48,376 bases of DNA from NCBI GenBank assembly GCA_015065065.1, contig SVQX01000012.1:1-48376 (forward strand). Direction: 5' to 3'. Position numbers and translations under genes: made by a program. The notes under the pieces were generated by a model. It was not told the DNA's origin. It saw nothing but the letters and a program-made list of their open reading frames with translations, and did no database searches. Shown piece after piece: positions 1 to 8,457 of this stretch. This stretch comes from Oscillospiraceae bacterium. Its GTDB lineage: Bacteria; Bacillota; Clostridia; Oscillospirales; CAG-272. Every line of letters starts with the position of its first letter. Position 1 is the stretch's first letter.

Positions 1-1
1 T

Positions 2-154
2 TCGGTTATAAAGGATAAAAACACTCCTCTGTACGTCCATTGCCTCAGCGGAGGACGAAGCGCCCGCGCGGCGGCTTATCTGAAAGGCAAGGGATATCGG
101 GAGGTTCACGACATAGGAGGTATTGGATCATACAGAGGGAAATTTGTGATATAG
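2..154 (+). CDS. Rhodanese-like domain protein, C-terminal fragment
   Basis: Frame 2 is open from the window edge to TAG at 152-154 and encodes the last 50 residues of a rhodanese domain. The active-site loop reads HCLSGGRSARAA, matching the C-x-x-G-x-R-S type loop with the sulfur-carrying cysteine, followed by the usual helix and an 'L..KGY..V..I.GG' ending. Rhodaneses move sulfane sulfur from thiosulfate or persulfides to acceptors. The N-terminus lies outside the window, so it is unknown whether this is a single-domain protein or the end of a larger one such as a rhodanese-fused oxidoreductase. A strong hairpin terminator follows 45 bases later. Confidence 0.85.
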   Translation, partial: SVIKDKNTPLYVHCLSGGRSARAAAYLKGKGYREVHDIGGIGSYRGKFVI

Positions 155-197
155 CCGCAGCTCTTGTAATCTAACGAATACCAATCTTTTAACGATA

Positions 198-236
198 GAA
201 AAGTACTACACCCTGACGGGGAGTAGTGCTTTTCTG
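198..236 (+). terminator. Intrinsic terminator after the rhodanese gene
   Basis: The arms AAAAGTACTAC (199-209) and GTAGTGCTTTT (223-233) pair with one G-U, and an inner CCC/GGG closes a tgac loop. A T-rich tail follows on the + strand. This fits Rho-independent termination of the rhodanese transcript. Confidence 0.75.
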
Positions 237-298
237 TATTTTGGGACTTCGAAAACTCAAGATATAGGCACCGCAAATGCCTAAATGCACCACGAAAG

Positions 299-329
299 CA
301 AAAAAGCCCTTGATTTACAAGGACTTTCG
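299..329 (-). terminator. Second terminator downstream of tRNA-Trp
   Basis: Read on the minus strand, AAGTCCTTG and CAAGGGCTT pair (G-U allowed) around a 5-base loop and are followed by a run of six T. It lies just beyond the first hairpin downstream of tRNA-Trp and probably backs it up. Confidence 0.6.
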
Positions 330-342
330 GCTAATTTTCAAC

Positions 343-389
343 GACAAAAAGAAAACAGTAGGTCGATACAATTGTATCAATCTACTGTT
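343..389 (-). terminator. Intrinsic terminator of tRNA-Trp
   Basis: On the minus strand AACAGTAG and CTACTGTT form the outer arms, and the palindrome GATACAATTGTATC forms the inner stem. TTTTCTTTTTG follows. It lies 7 bases beyond the encoded CCA of the tRNA. Confidence 0.75.
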
Positions 390-396
390 ACTTATA

Positions 397-472
397 TGGC
401 AGGGGCAGAAGGGCTCGAACCCACGACCCACGGTTTTGGAGACCGGTACTCTACCAACTGAGCTATACCCCT
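397..472 (-). tRNA. tRNA-Trp (anticodon CCA), CCA end encoded
   Basis: The minus strand folds as a tRNA of 76 nt. The acceptor is AGGGGTA against TGCCCCT (one G-U), the discriminator is G, and CCA is encoded at 399-397. The D-arm contains AGCTCAGTTGGTAGAG, the anticodon loop is CTCCAAA giving CCA for tryptophan, and the T-arm contains GGTTCGAGCC. The outermost anticodon-stem pair (27-43) is a C.U mismatch, slightly unusual for this tRNA. It has its own consensus-like promoter upstream and two terminators downstream, so it is probably a single-gene transcript. Confidence 0.96.
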
Positions 473-503
473 ATTTTGCACCCATCAGGTGTGCAACATT
501 GGT

Positions 504-532
504 ATTATACCACATCTTTTTCATAATTGCAA
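504..532 (-). promoter_or_regulatory. Vegetative promoter of tRNA-Trp
   Basis: Minus-strand TTGCAA (532-527), a 17-base spacer, then TATAAT (509-504). It lies about 30 bases upstream of the mature tRNA 5' end. Confidence 0.8.
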
Positions 533-553
533 GAGCTTTTTGCAAAAAAGTTT

Positions 554-589
554 AAAAAACTGCCGACAATTATTTATCGGCAGTTTTTC
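554..589 (-). terminator. Terminator of the ftsK-lgt-CPBP run
   Basis: AAAAAACTGCCGA (555-567) pairs with TCGGCAGTTTTT (577-588) across a short A/T loop. It sits directly after the CPBP gene stop codon and has T tracts on both sides, so it could act in both directions. Confidence 0.75.
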
Positions 590-590
590 C

Positions 591-1406
591 TTATTTCTTT
601 TCGTATATTCTGTCAAGCTCCCGCGGCTTCATCTTAAAGAACGCCACCGTCATGAACGCGGTCGTTGCCACCGCCAGCACGGCAGTAAATATCACCGTCG
701 GTGTATCCCACCAATCCCCGCCGCCAAGGGTAGGCACTACGTTTCCGCAGAAATTATACACTGCGTGAAGCACCACGCACAGCCATATATTCGCCGTTTT
801 CATCAGCACCACAGAGCACATAGCCCCTATCAGCGTAGAATACCCCACCTGAAGCAGTACTGCGGGCAGACTTGAGCCCGTTAAGAGATTTACAAGATGC
901 ACAGCACCGAACACCGCTGACGTTATTGCTATTGACACAAACGCGCCGAGCTTTGTTCCCCGTCTGCTTTCCAGCAATGACAAAAACACAACTCCGCGGA
1001 ATGCCATTTCCTCAAAAAGTCCCACCGCAAGGCACTGTGCGGCGAAAAGCAGCACGTATCCTACGGGACGTTCTACGTATGCGTTGCCCCACGCAAGTGA
1101 TAGAATAGGCATATTGTTCACCACCACCAAAAAGGCAGGCAGGCAAAACAAAAGCGACTTCAAAAACGGCTTTTTAAACGGGTCCATTACCCGATATCCG
1201 CTATATGCAAGCACGGCAATAAACGCCGCCGCGCCCAGATACCGCGTTACAGTCATGGTGATGAGCTGATTTAGCAGCTCCTCCCTTGCAAGCTGTGGCT
1301 TTCCTATCTCAAAGTACAAGAGTGCGGCTATGGATACCGCAACTATCGCAAGGCTTATCAGCTTTTGTCTGTGCCTTATCCGTTGCTTTCTCTCGGTGTC
1401 ACTCAT
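591..1406 (-). CDS. CPBP (CAAX-type) family intramembrane glutamic metalloprotease
   Basis: This 271-residue multi-pass protein carries the CPBP/Abi motifs in order: EEMAFRG (the EExxxR motif), FGAVHLVN (first histidine) and VLHAVYNFCG (second histidine). In the family these residues form the metal-dependent intramembrane peptidase site. Bacterial members are implicated in bacteriocin self-immunity or maturation and in membrane protein processing; the substrate here is unknown. It begins inside the last codons of lgt (8-base overlap), so it is probably translated from the lgt message, and it ends at a strong hairpin terminator. A second, unrelated-in-sequence CPBP protein is at 7386-8390. Confidence 0.9.
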   Translation of the reverse strand: MSDTERKQRIRHRQKLISLAIVAVSIAALLYFEIGKPQLAREELLNQLITMTVTRYLGAAAFIAVLAYSGYRVMDPFKKPFLKSLLFCLPAFLVVVNNMPILSLAWGNAYVERPVGYVLLFAAQCLAVGLFEEMAFRGVVFLSLLESRRGTKLGAFVSIAITSAVFGAVHLVNLLTGSSLPAVLLQVGYSTLIGAMCSVVLMKTANIWLCVVLHAVYNFCGNVVPTLGGGDWWDTPTVIFTAVLAVATTAFMTVAFFKMKPRELDRIYEKK

Positions 1407-2202
1407 TGTCCTCAGCTCCGTCGGTGGTTACTACCTTTCCCTCGCGCCATCTGTCAAAATACAGCTCGCCTAAAAGCACGACGACCGCCGCCAATACCAA
1501 GCCTATGGACGTAAGCTGGGAGGGCGAGAGGAAGCTGACGAAGGTATCTCCCCTTTCGTCCGCGCGCGCGTACTCGATGAGAAATCTCCACACGCCGTAT
1601 GTAAACAGATAAGTTGGCATACAATACCTTTTCTTTTTCAACAGCATCCACAGCGTCAGCGCGCACAGAGCGAACAAAAACAGCGCCTCATAAAGCTGAA
1701 CGGGGACTGCCTTTTTGCCCAGGTTGACCATATAAATTCCGTACCACTTATCCGTTATCGCGCCGTGGCAGCAGCCTGCGAAAAGGCAGCCCAGCCTTCC
1801 CATGCCGTGAGCAAAGGTGATACAGGGTGCGGCAATTTCGGACAGCGAGCGGAAGCGGCGATAATGCACACCGTCCTTGAAAAGAAAATGTCCTATACCA
1901 AAATAAACTATGATAAATATAGCTATTCCTCCGACAAGTCCGCCGTAAAAGGTAGAGCCTGTGTCGTTGGTAAGCTGAAATCCACCCAGCTCCTTGATGT
2001 TATACAGCGCCTGAGTCAGCACCGCTGTGCCGTAGCCACCGAAAACCGTGACAAGGGTGGTAATGATAACAAAATTCTGAAATTTCGCCTCATACTCCCA
2101 CCTATCAAACACCAATCTCAGTATCACAAGACAGCCGATAACGCCAAGCGCGATCAGCAGGCTATACATATCAAGTCCTAAAAAAAGCTCATAAGGATAC
2201 AT
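1399..2202 (-). CDS. lgt: Prolipoprotein diacylglyceryl transferase
   Basis: This 267-residue membrane protein has the Lgt signature HGMGRLGCLFAGCCHG, containing the conserved His and the GRxGC-type loop, plus the C-terminal 'YGVWRFLIEYARAD' region with its conserved Arg and Glu. Lgt transfers diacylglycerol from phosphatidylglycerol to the lipobox cysteine of prolipoproteins at the outer face of the membrane. AGGAGG lies just upstream of the ATG. It is 37 bases downstream of ftsK and overlaps the CPBP gene by 8 bases. A likely client in this window is the lipoprotein at 8800-11607. Confidence 0.95.
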   Translation of the reverse strand: MYPYELFLGLDMYSLLIALGVIGCLVILRLVFDRWEYEAKFQNFVIITTLVTVFGGYGTAVLTQALYNIKELGGFQLTNDTGSTFYGGLVGGIAIFIIVYFGIGHFLFKDGVHYRRFRSLSEIAAPCITFAHGMGRLGCLFAGCCHGAITDKWYGIYMVNLGKKAVPVQLYEALFLFALCALTLWMLLKKKRYCMPTYLFTYGVWRFLIEYARADERGDTFVSFLSPSQLTSIGLVLAAVVVLLGELYFDRWREGKVVTTDGAEDNE

Positions 2203-2239
2203 AAATCCTCCTATATGCGCCCGCGGGGGGCGAGAGGAG

Positions 2240-5206
2240 TTATTCCTCTCCGCCGTCCTCTGCGGATACGCCTGTTCCGTTCATTTTCATTTCCATAAGA
2301 TCCTGCTTTGTAATAAGAATCTTACGCGGCTTATTTCCGTCGGCAGCGCTGACGTATCCCAGCTCCTCCATACGGTCAATAAGCTTTGCGGCGCGGCTGT
2401 AGCCTACGCCTATTCTGCGCTGAAGCAGTGACGTGGACACCTTGCCCGAATCAACTGCCAGCTCAATAGCCTCGGTAAGCTTGGGATCCTCGCCCGAGGA
2501 GTCACCGCCAAGTCCGTCAAAGTCGGATTCATCTCCGCCGCCGCCCTTCTTCTTGACGCCGCACTTGGCAGCCTCAACGTCGATCTGCTGGGTGAACGCC
2601 TCGTCATATACGGGACGTCCGTTATGCTCCTTGACGTAGCTGACGACATGCTCTACCTCGCTGTCGCTGACGAAGGCACCCTGAACACGCAGGGGCTTGG
2701 GCGCACCAACGGGAGAATACAGCATATCTCCGCGTCCGATAAGCTTATCCGCACCTACGGTATCGATGATGGTACGGGAGTCTATCTGCGAGGACACGGT
2801 AAACGCGATTCGCGAGGGGATATTTGCCTTGATAAGTCCCGTGATAACGCTTACGTCGGGACGCTGAGTACCGATTATAAGGTGGATACCTGCGGCTCTC
2901 GCCTTCTGTGCAAGACGGCATACTGCCGTTTCCACCTCGTTGGGAGCTGTCATCATAAGGTCTGCAAACTCATCGATAATAATTACCATCTGAGGCAGAG
3001 GAGGACGCTCGGGATCTCCCGCAGTTACCTCGTTATATCCTGCAAGGTTACGCACTCCGACCTCCTCGATAAGCTCGAAGCGTCGCTCCATCTCGTTTAC
3101 TGCCGAGTTGAGCGCTCCCGCCGCCTTCTTGGGATCGTTAACGATAGGACAGTAGAGGTGAGGTATGTCGCGGTACATGGTAAACTCGACCTTCTTGGGG
3201 TCGATAAGTATCAGCTTTACCTCGTCCGGCTTTGCCTTATACAGTATACTCATAATGATACTGTTGATGCAGACCGACTTACCCATACCCGTAGCACCTG
3301 CAACCAGCAGGTGAGGCATTTTATTTATATCGAATATGACCGCTCTGCCCGCGACGTCAGCGCCAAGGCAGGAAGCGATACGGCTCTTATGATTCTGGAA
3401 ATCGGGGGTTTCGATAAGGTTACGCAGATATACGGTCGCGGGATTTGCATTAGGCACTTCGATTCCCACTGCGGGCTTGCCGGGAATTGGTGCTTCGATA
3501 CGCACACCCGACTTTGCAAGTCCGAGCGCGATATCGTCCACAAGATTTGCAATAGAGCGCACGCGCACACCCGCCTCCGGCTTTACCTCAAATCGTGTAA
3601 TTGTAGGTCCGCAGGAGCAGGATATCTCCTTGACGCGAATATTGAAGCTTTCAAGCACGTCGCGCAAAGCCTGCGTATTTCTTGCGATCTCTCCCTCGTC
3701 TGCCTCGTATTTTGCACTTCCCTTCGCGAGAAGGTCAATGGGCGGGAAGGCGTACTCATGCTCAATGGATTCCTCCTCCACCTCGCCGTGTGCGGAGGGA
3801 ATCATTATTTCCTCGTCGGGCAGACCGTCAAGCGGATTATCCGACGTACCGTGAAGCACCTCGCCGTTTGCGCTTATAACTCGGACGGTGGTAATATCGC
3901 GATCGGAAATATTTTTCTGCATTTCGTATGCATCGTCGTCGTAGGACACCTCCATGGTATCGGTAACGCGGATATCGTCGGTATCTGTGTTGTCCTCGGC
4001 AGGGGTATCGGAGAACTCCTCGGAAGACTCTTCCTCTTCTGCCTCCTTCGCCTCCTGTGCCGCCTTTTCTTCCTCGTAACGGCGGCGGTTTTGCGCGTTT
4101 GCTTCCTTGGATATGTAAGGATTATACAGAGGAGCCTCGTCCTCATCATCCTCCTCGCGCTCGGTTATATCCGGCTCTATCTTGCGTTCGGGAATATCGT
4201 CCTCGTCGTAGTCGTTGTTATCCTCGCGCGCAAAGCGGCCATTTTTCTTTGCGGCTCCCTTGCCATCGTCCAGCACCTCGCCCGTTTTGGGATCGATCAC
4301 GGGACGCTCGTCATATTCCTCCCCGTCCTCGTCGCTGTCGCTGACGGTCTTGACACGAGCAGGCTTATCCGCCTTCGCGGGCTTTGCGGGCTTTCGAATT
4401 CTGTCATCCTCGTCGTCCTCATCGCGCTCGGCGCGGCGAGTCGGCTTTTTCTTACGGGGACGCTCGTCCTCCTCGTCGTCATCGGCTTCAAGTGCGCGGC
4501 GCTCCTGGAATCCTTCCCACAACGCCTTGATTTTATTCCACACATAAGCGGGGGTAACGCCTACAAGGCACATAAGTATAGCGGGGAGAGTCAGAACAGC
4601 CAGAATGATAGTAAACAGCAGTCCAAGTCCCTTGAACGCCGCAAAGCCGACAAGTCCGCCGATAACGCCGCCGCACCGCAGTGCCGCGCCCTCGGTAAAC
4701 AGGAAGGCAATATCGACCTGTGCCATATTTTCGTCGCCTGCGCATACTCCGACGTGGATAACGGCAGACACCATTATCATAAGCAGCGCCGACAAAATGA
4801 CCTTTATCAGCACAAGCTCCTCCTCGCAATAGCGACGCCAGAATACCACCAGATTAAACAGCACCAGCGGAATAAAATACGCCGACCAGCCAAAAAGTCC
4901 GAAAAAGATATGGCAGATATAATATCCCGGATAGCTCAGGAGGTGATCCTCGGGTTGTGCTTCAAGGCAAAAAAGATTTATGATGAAGCACAGCGCAAGC
5001 AGAGCGCCGACAGCACCGAGAATATACGGTACCCACTGCTCCACAAAATTCCTTCTGTTAGCCTTTTTGCGCTCACTCGGACGGTTTTTGCTGCCCCCCT
5101 TTTTCTTCGGTGCGCCCTTCTTTTTCGCGGGTGAGCTTGTCCTGACGACTCCTCCCCGTGCAGAGACGGACGGCTTGCGCGCGTTGTTTTTTTTCTGTTC
5201 AGCCAT
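2240..5206 (-). CDS. ftsK: FtsK/SpoIIIE family DNA translocase
   Basis: This 988-residue protein has a basic N-terminus, about four membrane segments between residues 60 and 210, a very acidic low-complexity linker (about 235-460, rich in D/E with K/R patches), then the motor: Walker A GATGMGKSVCIN, Walker B-like QMVIIIDEFADLM, and the 'RPDVSVITGLIKANIPSR' segment typical of SpoIIIE/FtsK. A C-terminal winged-helix gamma domain (TSLLQRRIGVGYSRAAKLID) reads polarity sequences in DNA. It pumps chromosomal DNA through the septum during division or sporulation. It leads the minus-strand run with lgt and CPBP from a promoter at 5307-5335. FtsK and SpoIIIE cannot be separated on sequence alone. Confidence 0.95.
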   Translation of the reverse strand: MAEQKKNNARKPSVSARGGVVRTSSPAKKKGAPKKKGGSKNRPSERKKANRRNFVEQWVPYILGAVGALLALCFIINLFCLEAQPEDHLLSYPGYYICHIFFGLFGWSAYFIPLVLFNLVVFWRRYCEEELVLIKVILSALLMIMVSAVIHVGVCAGDENMAQVDIAFLFTEGAALRCGGVIGGLVGFAAFKGLGLLFTIILAVLTLPAILMCLVGVTPAYVWNKIKALWEGFQERRALEADDDEEDERPRKKKPTRRAERDEDDEDDRIRKPAKPAKADKPARVKTVSDSDEDGEEYDERPVIDPKTGEVLDDGKGAAKKNGRFAREDNNDYDEDDIPERKIEPDITEREEDDEDEAPLYNPYISKEANAQNRRRYEEEKAAQEAKEAEEEESSEEFSDTPAEDNTDTDDIRVTDTMEVSYDDDAYEMQKNISDRDITTVRVISANGEVLHGTSDNPLDGLPDEEIMIPSAHGEVEEESIEHEYAFPPIDLLAKGSAKYEADEGEIARNTQALRDVLESFNIRVKEISCSCGPTITRFEVKPEAGVRVRSIANLVDDIALGLAKSGVRIEAPIPGKPAVGIEVPNANPATVYLRNLIETPDFQNHKSRIASCLGADVAGRAVIFDINKMPHLLVAGATGMGKSVCINSIIMSILYKAKPDEVKLILIDPKKVEFTMYRDIPHLYCPIVNDPKKAAGALNSAVNEMERRFELIEEVGVRNLAGYNEVTAGDPERPPLPQMVIIIDEFADLMMTAPNEVETAVCRLAQKARAAGIHLIIGTQRPDVSVITGLIKANIPSRIAFTVSSQIDSRTIIDTVGADKLIGRGDMLYSPVGAPKPLRVQGAFVSDSEVEHVVSYVKEHNGRPVYDEAFTQQIDVEAAKCGVKKKGGGGDESDFDGLGGDSSGEDPKLTEAIELAVDSGKVSTSLLQRRIGVGYSRAAKLIDRMEELGYVSAADGNKPRKILITKQDLMEMKMNGTGVSAEDGGEE

Positions 5207-5306
5207 GTTGTTCGTTCCTTTATGTAATAATATTTTTTAGATATCCGCTCTCGGGAATGACACTCCCGTCGGCGGCGCATACTGTTAAATGAAAATATAC
5301 ACTATT

Positions 5307-5335
5307 ATTATAACACTATCTGCGCAAAATTGCAA
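5307..5335 (-). promoter_or_regulatory. Promoter of ftsK
   Basis: Minus-strand TTGCAA (5335-5330), 17-base spacer, TATAAT (5312-5307), giving a leader of about 95 bases before the ftsK ATG at 5206. Confidence 0.7.
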
Positions 5336-5386
5336 GTAAATTTTCAAATTTCCGCGCATATACGGCGAAAGGAGGAATATTGTTGC

Positions 5387-5797
5387 ATGAGCCGTAATTT
5401 TTTTCATTCATTGCCGTCCTATTTTCTGCCGCTCGTTGCGATAGGGATATCTGCGGGCTTTATCAACGGACTTTTGGGAGCGGGCGGGGGCATAGTACTC
5501 GTTTTACTCCTTCCCCGTCTTGCCAAAAGAAGGAGCATCGGCGACTGCCGCGAAATGGAAAACAGGGATTGGTACGCCTCGGCACTGTCCGTAATGCTTC
5601 CCGCCACCGTGATATCGGGTGCGGTTTACCTTTTGCGAGGGGGCATGCCCGAGCTTAGCTCTGCCCGGTGGCTGGTGCTTCCCGCCGCCGTCGGCGGAGC
5701 TGTTGGTGCGTTGCTGCTCGGACGCATCAAAGGCTCATGGCTGCGACGCCTATTCGCTGCCTTGGTAATATTTTCGGGAATACGAATGATATTCTGA
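5387..5797 (+). CDS. TauE/SafE-type anion exporter, half-size protein A
   Basis: The ATG at 5387 is preferred because GGAGG lies 11 bases upstream; this gives 136 residues. The N-terminal 'GISAGFINGLLGAGGG' glycine-rich motif is characteristic of TauE/SafE (DUF81) permeases, and about four hydrophobic segments follow. Full-length family members have seven to eight segments, so this is one half. The other half is the next gene, 16 bases downstream. The family exports sulfite, sulfoacetate or other small organic anions across the cytoplasmic membrane; the substrate is not evident here. Confidence 0.85.
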   Translation: MSRNFFHSLPSYFLPLVAIGISAGFINGLLGAGGGIVLVLLLPRLAKRRSIGDCREMENRDWYASALSVMLPATVISGAVYLLRGGMPELSSARWLVLPAAVGGAVGALLLGRIKGSWLRRLFAALVIFSGIRMIF

Positions 5798-5813
5798 CAC
5801 AAGGAGGATATAT

Positions 5814-6200
5814 ATGTCACCGCAAATTATTTTACTGATGCTTGCCTCCCTTTTGTGTGCCGTGCTATCGGGAATGGGAATAGGCAACGCAGGGCTTTTC
5901 GTGCTATACCTCACCGCCGTTGCGGGCATCGGTCAGCTGCAGGCACAGGGACTTAATCTCATATTCTTTTTGGTATCCGCCGCCGCGGCTCTTCTGATTC
6001 ATGTCAAAAGAAGAAAAATACCTTGGAGGTTGACGCTGTTTTTAGCCGTTATCGCCGCTCTTGCCGCCGCTGTCGGCGCGTGCGTTGCCACCGTTTTACC
6101 CACATCGGCGCTCCGCCGTCTGTTTGGCGGAATGCTTGTCATCAGCGGCGTTCTTACGCTTTTCGGAAAACGAAAGGGCGGGAAAAAATCCGCCCCGTAG
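5814..6200 (+). CDS. TauE/SafE-type anion exporter, half-size protein B
   Basis: This 128-residue protein has the second copy of the family motif (LSGMGIGNAGLFVLYLTAVAG) and about four hydrophobic segments, ending in a lysine-rich tail. AAGGAGG lies 7 to 13 bases before the ATG. Both halves keep their own start and ribosome site, so this looks like a stable two-subunit arrangement rather than a recent frameshift. They probably form a heterodimer equivalent to the single-chain permease. The stop is just before the promoter at 6214. Confidence 0.85.
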   Translation: MSPQIILLMLASLLCAVLSGMGIGNAGLFVLYLTAVAGIGQLQAQGLNLIFFLVSAAAALLIHVKRRKIPWRLTLFLAVIAALAAAVGACVATVLPTSALRRLFGGMLVISGVLTLFGKRKGGKKSAP

Positions 6201-6213
6201 CCTCCCTCTCCGC

Positions 6214-6242
6214 TTGACAAATGCATAGTGCCATGCTATAAT
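6214..6242 (+). promoter_or_regulatory. Consensus promoter of the DJ-1/MTHFS/CPBP operon
   Basis: TTGACA (6214-6219), a 17-base spacer, TATAAT (6237-6242): a perfect match to the vegetative sigma consensus. Transcription should start near 6249, 30 bases before the ATG at 6279. Confidence 0.9.
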
Positions 6243-6278
6243 GATTACAGCTTAAGTTTTACAAAAGGAGGTATTGTT

Positions 6279-6818
6279 ATGGTGTATATGTTTTTGGCAA
6301 ACGGCTTTGAGGAGGTGGAGGCTCTCTGCCCGCTCGATCTGCTCCGCCGTGCGGGAGTTGACGTTGTGACCGTCGGCGTCGGCGGCGAATCCGTCTGCGG
6401 TGCGCACGGCATAACCGTTGTCTGCGACCTACCCGAAACGCATTTTCGCGACGCGAAGGCGGACATGATAATCCTTCCCGGCGGTATGCCCGGCACAAAA
6501 AACCTTGACGAGTCCAAGACCGTCGATATAGCGCTGCGCACAGCCGTGCGAGGAGGCGCGTATATCGCCGCCATCTGCGCCGCACCTATGGTGCTTGGTA
6601 AACGCGGAATCCTCAGCGGCAAGGAGGCGACCTGCTTCCCCGGCTTTGAGAAATACCTTGACGGCGCAACAGTTTCGGATAAGCACGTAGTCCGCGACGG
6701 CAATATCATCACCGCGCGCGGAATGGGAGTTGCTTTTGAATTTGGACTTGAGCTTGTGGCGGCGTTGACGTCGAAAGAAAAGGCAGACGAGCTTCGCGCG
6801 GCAACTCAGGCGTTATGA
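6279..6818 (+). CDS. DJ-1/PfpI family protein
   Basis: The start is set at 6279 because AAAAGGAGG lies upstream and the nearby promoter would start transcription after the longer in-frame ATG. The 179 residues show the DJ-1 fold: FEEVEA with the conserved Glu12, ILPGGMPG, and the nucleophile elbow AAICAAPMVLG with Cys100. Members act as deglycases, glyoxalases, redox-sensing chaperones or ThiJ-like proteins, and the exact reaction cannot be told from sequence. It overlaps the next gene by the ATGA tetranucleotide, so translation is probably coupled. Confidence 0.92.
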   Translation: MVYMFLANGFEEVEALCPLDLLRRAGVDVVTVGVGGESVCGAHGITVVCDLPETHFRDAKADMIILPGGMPGTKNLDESKTVDIALRTAVRGGAYIAAICAAPMVLGKRGILSGKEATCFPGFEKYLDGATVSDKHVVRDGNIITARGMGVAFEFGLELVAALTSKEKADELRAATQAL

Positions 6819-7396
6819 TATCGGACAAATCCGAGCTTCGACGGCACTATCTTGCACTGCGGACAAGCCTTGGGGATACGTCAAAGCAAGCCGCCGAGCT
6901 GATAAACACACTGCTCCGCCTGCCCGAATGGCAAAGTGCCGACGTTATCTGCTCCTATATGCCCACGCGCGACGAGCTTGACGTGACCCCGCTTATGGCT
7001 GCGGCTTTGTCGTCGGGCAAGGGTTATGCGCTTCCCCTCACTCTTTCGGGCGCGGCAAGCGGCGAGATGGTATTTTGCCTCGTGACGACCCCCGACGACC
7101 TATCCGTCGGCAGATTTGGCATTCGCGAGCCTCTCCCTCACTGTCCGCGACTGACTTGCGCTCAGCTTGAGCGCGCACTGTGCGTAGTTCCTGCGCTTGC
7201 GTTTGACACTGACGGCTACCGTCTTGGCTACGGAGGAGGATATTACGACCGTTTTTTAAAGAATTTCAACGGAATTTCAGTGGGGCTTGCAATTGATGCG
7301 TGTATGTCCCCCACCCCACTGCCGCGCACAGAATTTGACGTGGCGGTGGATATACTGATAGGAGAAAGGCAGGTGATACGTACAAATGAGCAATAG
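6815..7396 (+). CDS. 5-formyltetrahydrofolate cyclo-ligase
   Basis: This 193-residue protein carries the MTHFS hallmarks: an N-terminal basic ATP-binding region (ELRRHYLALR), the 'YMPTRDELDVTP' segment, 'FGIREP', and the C-terminal 'ALAFDTDGYRLGYGGGYYDRFL' loop that binds phosphate and folate. It converts 5-formyl-THF plus ATP to 5,10-methenyl-THF, returning a storage or inhibitory folate to one-carbon metabolism in the cytoplasm. Translation starts inside the DJ-1 stop (ATGA) and its own stop lies inside the next gene. Confidence 0.93.
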   Translation: MISDKSELRRHYLALRTSLGDTSKQAAELINTLLRLPEWQSADVICSYMPTRDELDVTPLMAAALSSGKGYALPLTLSGAASGEMVFCLVTTPDDLSVGRFGIREPLPHCPRLTCAQLERALCVVPALAFDTDGYRLGYGGGYYDRFLKNFNGISVGLAIDACMSPTPLPRTEFDVAVDILIGERQVIRTNEQ

Positions 7397-8390
7397 CGGC
7401 AAATTTCGCTCATTTTTGAAGGGCGAGCGGGCTGTATCTGCGTCAGCACCCCCGCTTATCCTCGCGATATTCTTTTTGCTCCTTTTGTCACGGCTGATGT
7501 ACGTATTCGCGCCCACCTTTGACGAGGCAGACGGGCAGTATCTCACCACGGCTCTGCTTCAGCTGGTCATATTTCCCATTCCGACTTACATATATTTCCG
7601 CATTAGGGGTAAGGAAGGCACGGCGACGTTGCGCTCCCGCATATCCCCCCGCCGCGCAAGGCTTTCACATCTGTTTTTGATAATTTCCGCCGTTATGATA
7701 CTGATCGCGGGCTGTACCCTGCTCGCTATGCTGTGCGGCATGATGAAAAGTCAGTCGTCCTTTACGCTTTACGGCACGTTTCGCTCCAGCTATGACGGCA
7801 CAGCGGTCGGCGCACTTCGTCTTATCCTTGCCTACGGAATATTGCCGGCGGTCTGTGAGGAGGTCGTCTTCCGCGGTATCGTCTGCGCAGAATACGAGCA
7901 ACACGGAATACTTTATTCCTCCCTTATAAGCGCGCTGTTCTTCGCCTTTTTACATTTCGACGTTTTTGCTTTTCCCGTATATCTTTTCTCGGGACTTGTG
8001 CTTGCGTTTGTGATGTATACCACCCGCTCGGTGATAAGCTGTATCGCCGTGCATCTTGGATATAATCTTTTCGGCATTTTCGTGCAGGCGGGACTTTCGG
8101 GATATTGCAACAGCACGGGCAGTGTGGGACTCCTTGTGATTGTCCTCGTTGCAATTTTGCTTCTCGGCGCGGCGTTTTTCTGCGGCGAGGTTGCCCGCAT
8201 AATGCGCGGCAGAGCCAAGCCCTCTCTTATGGACGATCCGTCCGTTATTTCCACCCCCGGCATTAACAAACTCAATGGGCGCGAGTGGGGCGCGGCAATA
8301 GTCGGTGCGTTCAACTGCCTGCCCGCCGTTCTCTGCCTTGTAATATGGCTCGCCGCGGCGACCGTAAACATCATAACCACGTTTTTTTGA
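7386..8390 (+). CDS. CPBP family intramembrane metalloprotease
   Basis: This 334-residue polytopic protein has CEEVVFRGIV (EExxxR motif), FFAFLHFDVFAF (first His) and IAVHLGYNLFGIF (second His with Asn), the CPBP catalytic set in the membrane. The long N-terminal hydrophobic half and the C-terminal tail with a final membrane segment are larger than in the 271-residue CPBP at 591-1406. It overlaps the preceding folate gene by 11 bases and ends 20 bases before a perfect bidirectional terminator. The substrate is unknown. Confidence 0.88.
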   Translation: MSNSGKFRSFLKGERAVSASAPPLILAIFFLLLLSRLMYVFAPTFDEADGQYLTTALLQLVIFPIPTYIYFRIRGKEGTATLRSRISPRRARLSHLFLIISAVMILIAGCTLLAMLCGMMKSQSSFTLYGTFRSSYDGTAVGALRLILAYGILPAVCEEVVFRGIVCAEYEQHGILYSSLISALFFAFLHFDVFAFPVYLFSGLVLAFVMYTTRSVISCIAVHLGYNLFGIFVQAGLSGYCNSTGSVGLLVIVLVAILLLGAAFFCGEVARIMRGRAKPSLMDDPSVISTPGINKLNGREWGAAIVGAFNCLPAVLCLVIWLAAATVNIITTFF

Positions 8391-8410
8391 AATCCGACAC
8401 ACCATCAACC

Positions 8411-8451
8411 AAAAATCAGGAAGCCGAGGAATTCTCGGCTTCCTGATTTTT
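8411..8451. terminator. Perfect bidirectional terminator between convergent genes
   Basis: An 18-base arm beginning AAAAATCAGG (8411) pairs perfectly with its partner ending CCTGATTTTT (8451) around a GAATT loop. Both ends carry A/T tracts, so it serves the CPBP gene (+) and the XRE gene (-). Confidence 0.9.
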
Positions 8452-8457
8452 GCAATG

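Noticed and set aside
2624..5134. 836-codon open frame on + opposite ftsK
   Set aside because: It is a shadow of the long ftsK coding sequence. The translation has no family-like motif, and the opposite strand encodes a complete, recognisable FtsK.
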